Source of the DNA: JBBQKP01 sp038326995
Lineage (GTDB): Bacteria > Planctomycetota > Phycisphaerae > Tepidisphaerales > Tepidisphaeraceae
DNA: 11,431 nucleotides
Assembly (NCBI GenBank): GCA_038326995.1
Contig: JBBQKP010000103.1
Location: forward strand, 1 to 11,431
Direction: 5' to 3'
Under the pieces are notes generated by a model. The model made no database searches. It was given only the letters and a program-made list of their open reading frames with translations, and was not told the origin of the DNA. Made by a program: the position numbers and the translations under genes. Shown here in pieces: positions 7,520 to 11,431 of the stretch. Position 1 is the first letter of the stretch, and every line of letters begins with the position of its first letter.

Positions 7520-7567
7520 TCGACACGGCTTTTCATCGACACGGCTTTTCATCGGCACCGCTTTTCG
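7520..7567 (+). repeat. Three tandem 16-bp repeats
   Basis: The unit tcgacacggcttttca occurs perfectly twice (7520-7535 and 7536-7551). A third copy (7552-7567) differs at three positions. The length is not a multiple of three and the region is non-coding in my reading, so a role as protein-binding iterons or simple slippage product is possible. Confidence 0.9.
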
Positions 7568-7577
7568 TAACTTCACG

Positions 7578-7599
7578 CTCGGCCAATCGTTCGGCCGAG
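7578..7599. repeat. Inverted repeat ctcggcc-N8-ggccgag
   Basis: Seven-base perfect arms are separated by aatcgttc, directly after the 16-bp tandem repeats. A further ggtcggcc follows at 7601-7608, so a GGCC core appears three times in 30 bases. There is no T-run after it, so it is not a standard intrinsic terminator. Confidence 0.55.
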
Positions 7600-7666
7600 C
7601 GGTCGGCCAAAATACGCGAAAAGTTCGACCGGAATTTATCACCTGCACTGTATTTTGAGTCTCTTA

Positions 7667-7688
7667 ATTTGACGACTATTTGTCAAAT
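7667..7688. promoter_or_regulatory. Candidate operator dyad atttgac-N8-gtcaaat
   Basis: Perfect 7-base arms with an 8-base spacer give a 22-bp dyad with one helical turn between half-site centres somewhat exceeded, the geometry of many dimeric repressor sites. The left arm (TTTGAC) also resembles a -35 element for the plus-strand gene. It lies in the AT-rich part of the region, roughly 70-155 bases upstream of the candidate nnrD starts. No cognate regulator is in the window. Confidence 0.35.
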
Positions 7689-7779
7689 AAGTCTATCCGC
7701 CTGCGTGTATTGGGCGACCTGAGGCGTTCGTCAGGTTTTCCCCGGTAAGCGGATTTGGTCCTTTGTCAGTGTGGATTTA

Positions 7780-7824
7780 ATGACCAGGAGCTACCCTATC
7801 AAGCTCGACAAGAATCCCTTTTGA
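7780..7824 (+). other. 14-codon mini-ORF overlapping the candidate TTG start of nnrD
   Basis: An ATG at 7780 opens a short frame encoding MTRSYPIKLDKNPF and stops at TGA 7822-7824. That stop overlaps the in-frame TTG of nnrD (7821-7823) as TTGA, the layout used for coupled re-initiation. It could be a leader peptide, or the true nnrD N-terminus separated by a single missing T in CCCTTTTG. The sequence alone cannot decide between these. Confidence 0.35.
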
Positions 7825-8729
7825 CCCTGCACCCTGCTTTGCCATTTTCATTGCCCCCCAGGCCGACCGACGGCCATAAGGGCACGTTCGGCCGCGTGCT
7901 GATCATCGGCGGATCCAGAGACATGCCCGGCGCGCCGGTGCTCGCAGGATTGGCGGCATTGCGAATGGGCAGCGGGCTCGTGCAGGTCGCGATGCCTCGT
8001 GCAATGCTATCGGGTGCGCTGTCGTTCGCGCCGGAATTAATCGGGCTGGGCCTGACCAAGGACGGCGACGGCGAGAAGAGTGATCGGGGTAAACTCAAAA
8101 CCGCGGTCGCGTCGGCCGACGTGGCTGTGATCGGCTGCGGCATGGGCGTCTCGCGCGACTCGCACGACCGTTTGCGTACCGTGCTCAAAGGCAAGACGCC
8201 GGTGGTGATTGATGCGGACGCGCTGAACGTATTGGCTATCGGCAAACGCTGGCCGAGCGAAATGCCACCGGCCGTGCTCACGCCCCACCCGGGCGAAATG
8301 AAGCGACTCGCGAAATTCGTCGGCGAGTCCGAAGTGCCAACGCACGACACCGGCCGACTCGCGCTCGCCATCGCATTTGCAGAGATGTCGGGGCAGGTCG
8401 TCGTGCTCAAGGGTCACCGAACAGTGGTAACCGACGGGGAAGCCAACCGCGACGCCTACGTCAACACGACGGGCGATGATTCGCTCGGCAAGGCCGGCAC
8501 GGGCGACGTCCTGGCGGGCATGATCGCGTCGCTCATCGGACAGGGAATGCAGCGGTTCGAGGCGGCGAGCGTGGGCGTCTATCTTCACGGGCTGGCGGGC
8601 GAGATCGCCGGGCGAAAATTCGGCACACGGTCCGTCCTCGCACGCGACGTGATCGACTCCATCTCTGTCGCGATCGCTCTGGCGACGGGTGATTCAACAC
8701 GGGCCGCGGAAATTACTTTTCCTGATTGA
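7821..8729 (+). CDS. nnrD: ADP-dependent NAD(P)H-hydrate dehydratase
   Basis: The enzyme repairs hydrated NADH and NADPH (the S epimer) by ATP- or ADP-dependent dehydration in the cytoplasm. It is the stand-alone dehydratase (YjeF C-terminal/carbohydrate-kinase-like) domain; the epimerase domain NnrE is not attached or nearby. Diagnostic blocks, numbered from the longest frame (TTG at 7755), are LPPRPTDGHKGTFGRVLIIGGS (33-54; ribokinase-like glycine motif), VVIDADALNVL, LTPHPGEMKRL, VVLKGHRTVV and KAGTGDVLAGM with catalytic Asp251. The start is unresolved. TTG at 7821 overlaps a preceding mini-ORF stop, TTG at 7755 gives 324 residues with an unlikely Cys-rich N-terminus, and TTG at 7851 is also in frame. 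None has a clear Shine-Dalgarno. I chose 7821 because it leaves the usual short leader before the conserved LPPRP. The next gene converges on it. Confidence 0.92.
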   Translation: MTLHPALPFSLPPRPTDGHKGTFGRVLIIGGSRDMPGAPVLAGLAALRMGSGLVQVAMPRAMLSGALSFAPELIGLGLTKDGDGEKSDRGKLKTAVASADVAVIGCGMGVSRDSHDRLRTVLKGKTPVVIDADALNVLAIGKRWPSEMPPAVLTPHPGEMKRLAKFVGESEVPTHDTGRLALAIAFAEMSGQVVVLKGHRTVVTDGEANRDAYVNTTGDDSLGKAGTGDVLAGMIASLIGQGMQRFEAASVGVYLHGLAGEIAGRKFGTRSVLARDVIDSISVAIALATGDSTRAAEITFPD

Positions 8730-8778
8730 TTGATTGACTGATTTTGCGGGCGGTGGTCAATTGGAAACAGGCAGAAAT

Positions 8779-8867
8779 TGTCCTGCCGCACGGGCGAGAA
8801 CAGAAGGAATTTCACCCGAAAATTGCTTCGCCCGACGTTGCCAAATCCGGCCCGTCCGGCAGGACAT
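8779..8867. repeat. Imperfect long inverted repeat with an alternative inner hairpin
   Basis: The left arm (gtcctgccgcacgggc, 8780-8795) pairs with the right arm (gcccgtccggcaggac, 8850-8865) with 15 of 16 bases matching. A mutually exclusive inner pairing is cgggcga (8791-8797) with tcgcccg (8828-8834). The right arm is part of a 22-bp element that recurs upstream of purQ. The element may be a small structured RNA, a 3'-end structure or a repetitive extragenic palindrome. Confidence 0.6.
8846..8867 (+). repeat. 22-bp dispersed repeat, copy 1
   Basis: This 22-bp segment (tccggcccgtcc followed by ggcaggacat) matches 11334-11355 at 21 of 22 positions in the same orientation. It contains the self-complementary gtcc-N4-ggac and forms the right arm of the inverted repeat above. 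Confidence 0.8.
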
Positions 8868-8968
8868 TTACAATCTATGAATTAAAACTTTATGCGAATC
8901 CCGGGAAGTTCCTGCGCAAGATCCTGGTAGGCACACCTGTGACGTTTCTGCCGAACATCTACTCCCCC

Positions 8969-8987
8969 GGCGGCAGAGACTGCCGCC
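8969..8987 (+). terminator. Strong GC hairpin downstream of nnrD, candidate terminator
   Basis: The stem ggcggca/tgccgcc has a gagac loop, in which the outer g and c can add an eighth pair. No T-run follows directly (cccaaatctatta). It lies 240 bases after nnrD and would serve transcription from either side of this convergent junction. A terminator role is inferred. Confidence 0.4.
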
Positions 8988-9068
8988 CCCAAATCTATTA
9001 AGCGAGAATTTATTTCGATCGGTATCAATCGCCCTTCAACTCGACCTGCACTCCTTTACCAATCTCTC

Positions 9069-9095
9069 TCGCGACTACGCCTTCACCAGTCGCGA
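9069..9095 (-). terminator. 8-bp hairpin spanning the stop codon of the nucleotide-sugar dehydrogenase gene
   Basis: The arms tcgcgact (9069-9076) and agtcgcga (9088-9095) are perfectly complementary around an 11-base loop. The TAG stop (9077-9075) straddles the loop and arm. There is no U-run after it on the minus strand, so it may be a 3'-end stabiliser or an atypical terminator rather than a canonical one. Confidence 0.4.
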
Positions 9096-10418
9096 CGATT
9101 CGATCGTCGTGCCCGCCAGCGCGTTGCGCGTATCAACCACCAGTTTTGCATGCGTGGCCACGAGTTGCCAGTCGATGTTCTTGTGATGCGTCGCGACCAA
9201 TACGCAGTCATAAGTCGATAACGTCTGCTGAGTCAAAGGCACGCTCTCCATCTGCAAATCATGCTGACGCATTTTGTGCGTCCTGGGCACGTGCGGGTCG
9301 TGATAGTCAACATGCGCGCCGAGGTGCTCGAGTTTCTCAATCAGTTCAAAGCTGGGCGACTCGCGCACGTCGTCGACGTCGGGCTTGTAAGCCAGGCCAA
9401 GGATCAGGATGCGCGAGCCGCGCGTGGCCTTTCCGCGATCGTTCAGTGCCAGCGCCGTGCGTCGAACGACGTACTCGGGCATCGCGCGGTTGACCTCGCC
9501 GGCGAGTTCAATAAATCGTGTCGACAGGCCGTATTCACGGGCTTTCCAAGTCAGATAAAACGGGTCGATGGGAATGCAGTGTCCGCCCAGGCCCGGGCCG
9601 GGATAGAACGCCTGGAAGCCGAAGGGCTTGGTCTTGGCGGCGGCGACGACTTCCCAAATGTCGATGCCCATGGCATCAAGCACCACCTTCATTTCGTTCA
9701 CCAGCGCGATGTTGACCGCGCGATAAATGTTCTCCAGCAGCTTTGCCGCCTCGGCGACCTCGGCCGTGCTCACAGGAATGACCTCCTTGATCGCACATCG
9801 ATAAAGCTGCGCCGCAACCTCGCCCGAAGTCGGGTCAATCCCGCCGACCAGTTTGGGGATCGTAGTCGTGTTATGATCGCGTCGGCCCGGGTCTTCACGC
9901 TCGGGACTGAACGCGAGAAAGAAATCGCGGCCGCAAAGATTTGATCCCTGCTTTCCGACGACTTTCTCGAACCTGGGCAACATGATCTCGCGCGTGGTGC
10001 GCGGATACGTGGTGGATTCGAGAACGATCAACTGACCGGGCCGTAATACTTTTGCGATATCGTCGGCGGTCTTTTCGACATACGAGAGATCGGGTTCGAG
10101 ATGATGCCCCAGCGGCGTGGGGACGCACACGATGATGGCGTCGGCCTCACTCAGGCGCGCGAAATCGGCGGTGGCATCGAACCGCGAGCCCAGCATGTTT
10201 CGGACAAGATCCGTCCCCAGGTGAAGCAGATAGTTGCGGCCTTCTTTGAGTGCGGAAATTTTCGACGGGTCGATGTCGAAGCCAAGCACGGAAAACCCGG
10301 CCGCATGAAACGCCGCTAATAAAGGCAGGCCGACGTAGCCCAGGCCGATGACGCCGACGACGGCCTGTCGAGATTCAATTTTTTGGCGAAGAGCAGCTAA
10401 CGGCGTTTGGGTGGACAT
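9075..10418 (-). CDS. Nucleotide-sugar dehydrogenase, UDP-N-acetylglucosamine 6-dehydrogenase type (WbpA-like)
   Basis: This 447-residue cytoplasmic NAD-dependent enzyme oxidises C6 of a UDP-sugar twice to give a uronic acid for surface polysaccharide or glycan synthesis. The Rossmann motif is G25-L-G27-YVG30, with D48 closing the second strand (FDID). The catalytic Cys281 lies in GPGLGGHCIPIDPFYLTWK, and the GGHCIPID form is characteristic of the UDP-GlcNAc/UDP-ManNAc group rather than UDP-glucose dehydrogenases (GGxCFPKD). Lys226 and Asn230 sit in the conserved AKLLENIYRAVNIALVNE helix. The C-terminal domain begins at SRILILGLAYKPDVDDVRESPS. I chose ATG 10418 because the frame upstream (to 10514) overlaps purQ and is Arg/Cys-rich. 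No clear Shine-Dalgarno. purQ ends 28 bp upstream on the same strand, so co-transcription is possible though functionally unexplained; no glycosyltransferases are nearby. Confidence 0.92.
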   Translation of the reverse strand: MSTQTPLAALRQKIESRQAVVGVIGLGYVGLPLLAAFHAAGFSVLGFDIDPSKISALKEGRNYLLHLGTDLVRNMLGSRFDATADFARLSEADAIIVCVPTPLGHHLEPDLSYVEKTADDIAKVLRPGQLIVLESTTYPRTTREIMLPRFEKVVGKQGSNLCGRDFFLAFSPEREDPGRRDHNTTTIPKLVGGIDPTSGEVAAQLYRCAIKEVIPVSTAEVAEAAKLLENIYRAVNIALVNEMKVVLDAMGIDIWEVVAAAKTKPFGFQAFYPGPGLGGHCIPIDPFYLTWKAREYGLSTRFIELAGEVNRAMPEYVVRRTALALNDRGKATRGSRILILGLAYKPDVDDVRESPSFELIEKLEHLGAHVDYHDPHVPRTHKMRQHDLQMESVPLTQQTLSTYDCVLVATHHKNIDWQLVATHAKLVVDTRNALAGTTIESSRLVKA

Positions 10419-10446
10419 GAAATAACCAGTTTGTAAACCCGGCAGC

Positions 10447-11274
10447 TTACAACGTACTGCGGCAATACGAAACCGCGCCGGCGAAAATCGACAATCCCTC
10501 CGCCGGCAACTCAATTCTCGATTCCCGACTCGTCCACGTCGGGTGCTGCAACGAATTGATGTGACGCTCGGGGTGAGGCATCAGCCCGAAGACCAGCCCG
10601 GTCGCGTCGCAGATCCCGGCGATGTCGTCGGTGCTGCCGTTGGGGTTGTGCGGAAACTCACCATCGGCGGCCAATCCGTCGTGACGCGTGTAGCGAAGCG
10701 CGACGTGCCCGTTCGCATGAAGTGCGCTGCGAACCCTATCCGAGGCGCACAAAAATCGTCCCTCGCCGTGGGCGACGGGAAGCGAAATCGTTTTGCCGAT
10801 CAGGTCTTTGGTCCAGATGCAGTGGGTTTGCAGCGCGTGAAGATGCACCCAGTGGTCCTGAAATCTGCCGATGGTGTTGTGCGCAAGCGTGCAGAGCTGA
10901 CCTTGTTCGAGAGCGCCCGCGAGTGGGCCTGGAAGTAGATCGGTCTTGACCAGAACCTGAAATCCGTTGCAGATCCCGATGACGGGTTTTTTGCTGGCGA
11001 CGAACTCTTTGAGCGCTGGGCTCAGGGCGTTGCCCAACTGCGTCGCGAGAATTTTCCCGGCGGCGATGTCGTCGCCGTAGCTGAACCCGCCGGGGATCGC
11101 CAGGATCTGAACCTGTTCGAGCATCGACGGATTCTCCAGAACGCGATTGATGTGCACACGCTCGCAACTCGCGCCTGCGATCTCGAACGCGTGCTGCGTC
11201 TCGGCGTCGCAGTTCGTGCCCGCAGCGCGGAGAATCAACACCCGCGGCGAAGAATCAGACTTCCTGTTCGTCAT
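10447..11274 (-). CDS. purQ: Phosphoribosylformylglycinamidine synthase, glutaminase subunit
   Basis: PurQ releases ammonia from glutamine and passes it to PurL for conversion of FGAR to FGAM in purine synthesis. The class I glutaminase features are complete: PGGFSYGDDIAAGKI (61-75), nucleophile Cys102 in GICNGFQVL, and His234 and Glu236 in LMPHPERH. At 275 residues it is longer than the ~225 residues of the Bacillus type. The extra length lies in the middle and C-terminal part, including QTHCIWTKDL and ADGEFPHNPNGSTDDIAGI. I chose ATG 11274 (MTNRKSDSSPRVLILRAAGTNCD); the frame continues to 11355, but that stretch is a repeat element with no family match. No Shine-Dalgarno is obvious. Neither purL nor purS is in the window, though either could lie to the right. 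Confidence 0.94.
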   Translation of the reverse strand: MTNRKSDSSPRVLILRAAGTNCDAETQHAFEIAGASCERVHINRVLENPSMLEQVQILAIPGGFSYGDDIAAGKILATQLGNALSPALKEFVASKKPVIGICNGFQVLVKTDLLPGPLAGALEQGQLCTLAHNTIGRFQDHWVHLHALQTHCIWTKDLIGKTISLPVAHGEGRFLCASDRVRSALHANGHVALRYTRHDGLAADGEFPHNPNGSTDDIAGICDATGLVFGLMPHPERHINSLQHPTWTSRESRIELPAEGLSIFAGAVSYCRSTL

Positions 11275-11431
11275 GTGCGCCAAGATACGCCAAGCGATGT
11301 GCGGATTCGACTTTCGACGGTGATTTTGATCGTTCCGGCCCGTCCAGCAGGACATCTTTGAAAAAATCTCGCACAGAGAGATGGCTTGCCAGCCGGGCCG
11401 GAGTTGGGCTTATCGGCTTTGACCTCGGCCT
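11255..11431 (-). CDS. Possible 3' end of a gene entering from the right edge (partial, uncertain)
   Basis: Two minus-strand frames are open from the window edge. One ends at TGA 11257-11255, overlapping purQ by 20 bases, and reads ...VRDFFKDVLLDGPERS ... AHDEQEV. The other ends at TGA 11273-11271, giving an ATGA overlap with the purQ start, and begins AEVKADKPNSGPAGKPS. I recognise neither. With only about 55 codons in GC-rich DNA, open frames occur by chance, and the 22-bp dispersed repeat lies inside this stretch, which favours non-coding DNA. The listed coordinates follow the first frame. Confidence 0.2.
   Translation of the reverse strand, partial: RPRSKPISPTPARLASHLSVRDFFKDVLLDGPERSKSPSKVESAHRLAYLGAHDEQEV
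11334..11355 (+). repeat. 22-bp dispersed repeat, copy 2 (upstream of purQ)
   Basis: This copy differs from 8846-8867 at one base (gtccagcaggac instead of gtccggcaggac). It lies 60 bases upstream of the purQ ATG, in the likely promoter or leader region. The inner gtcc-N4-ggac can form a small hairpin. Confidence 0.8.

Larger units (their letters stand above)
7328..7754. other. 427-base divergent intergenic region, AT-rich in part, with repeats and dyads
   Basis: This stretch separates the divergent DUF1569 and nnrD genes, so it must hold promoters for both. A possible -10 for the DUF1569 gene is TATATT at 7367-7362 on the minus strand, without a good -35. The right part holds a 16-bp tandem repeat, a Cys/Gly-codon-like GGCC inverted repeat, an ATTTGAC dyad and a weak hairpin with TTTT (7718-7739); the main ones are listed separately. 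No RNA gene or convincing coding region was found. Confidence 0.6.
8730..9074. other. 345-base convergent intergenic region with several inverted repeats
   Basis: The region lies between the nnrD stop and the end of the nucleotide-sugar dehydrogenase gene. It opens with a TGAT tetranucleotide run just after the nnrD stop, then holds a long imperfect inverted repeat (8779-8867), a strong GC hairpin (8969-8987) and an AT-rich tail. An open frame (TTG at 8744 to 9001) crosses these structures and has no recognisable protein features, so I treat the region as non-coding. Confidence 0.6.

Noticed and set aside
7520..7567. Possible CRISPR array
   Set aside because: The units are directly tandem with no spacers, only 16 bp long, and no cas gene is present.
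7466..7648. 60-codon minus-strand frame in the divergent intergenic region
   Set aside because: It runs across the 16-bp tandem repeats and the GGCC inverted repeat, and has no conserved features or good start context.
8723..8742. TGAT tetranucleotide run at the nnrD stop
   Set aside because: It is a short simple repeat that supplies extra stop codons; there is no sign of a further function.
8744..9001. 85-codon frame starting at TTG downstream of nnrD
   Set aside because: There is no ribosome binding site, no family resemblance, and it runs through two hairpin structures and a dispersed repeat.
10419..10514. N-terminal 32-residue extension of the nucleotide-sugar dehydrogenase
   Set aside because: It overlaps the purQ 3' end, is rich in Arg and Cys, and lies before the normal family start MSTQTPLAAL.
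11275..11355. N-terminal 27-residue extension of PurQ
   Set aside because: It is encoded partly by the 22-bp dispersed repeat, and PurQ proteins begin shortly before the VLILRAAGTNCD strand.

Overview
The window reads as chromosomal DNA from a GC-rich bacterium, most likely a planctomycete (Phycisphaerae-like). That placement rests on weak cues: a DUF1569 protein, the form of PurQ, a generally poor match to strong Shine-Dalgarno sites, and a small Cys/His-rich exported protein beside a metal pump. No rRNA, tRNA, CRISPR array, transposase or integrase is visible.

Layout. (1) 55-1185 (+): a fusion of a PD-(D/E)xK (NucS/DUF91-like) nuclease domain with a C-terminal PUA/EVE-like domain, a build associated with modified-DNA recognition and restriction. 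(2) 6777 down to 1308 (-): a metal-efflux cluster in the order small exported His/Cys-rich protein, RND periplasmic adaptor, heavy-metal RND pump. The adaptor and pump are 42 bp apart and both have good ribosome binding sites. No outer-membrane channel gene and no regulator lie in the window. All three proteins carry His-rich segments, and all three genes contain short in-frame tandem DNA repeats. (3) 7327-6878 (-): a DUF1569 (DinB/YfiT-like) protein. (4) 7328-7754: a 427-base divergent intergenic region with a 3 x 16 bp tandem repeat and several inverted repeats. (5) about 7821-8729 (+): ADP-dependent NAD(P)H-hydrate dehydratase (metabolite repair), with an unresolved start. (6) 8730-9074: a 345-base intergenic region rich in inverted repeats between convergent genes. 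(7) 11274-10447 and 10418-9075 (-): purQ (purine synthesis), then 28 bp later a UDP-GlcNAc-type nucleotide-sugar dehydrogenase. A possible 3' end of another gene enters from the right edge.

Working together: only the metal-efflux genes form an obvious functional unit. The adaptor and pump would form the inner-membrane and periplasmic part of a tripartite exporter, and the His-rich protein is a plausible periplasmic metal buffer or sensor. The other genes look like housekeeping singletons next to one possible defence gene. The most interesting leads are the nuclease-PUA fusion, the repeat-built His patches in the efflux genes, the overlapping mini-ORF at the nnrD start, and a near-identical 22-bp element present both upstream of purQ and inside a structured intergenic region.
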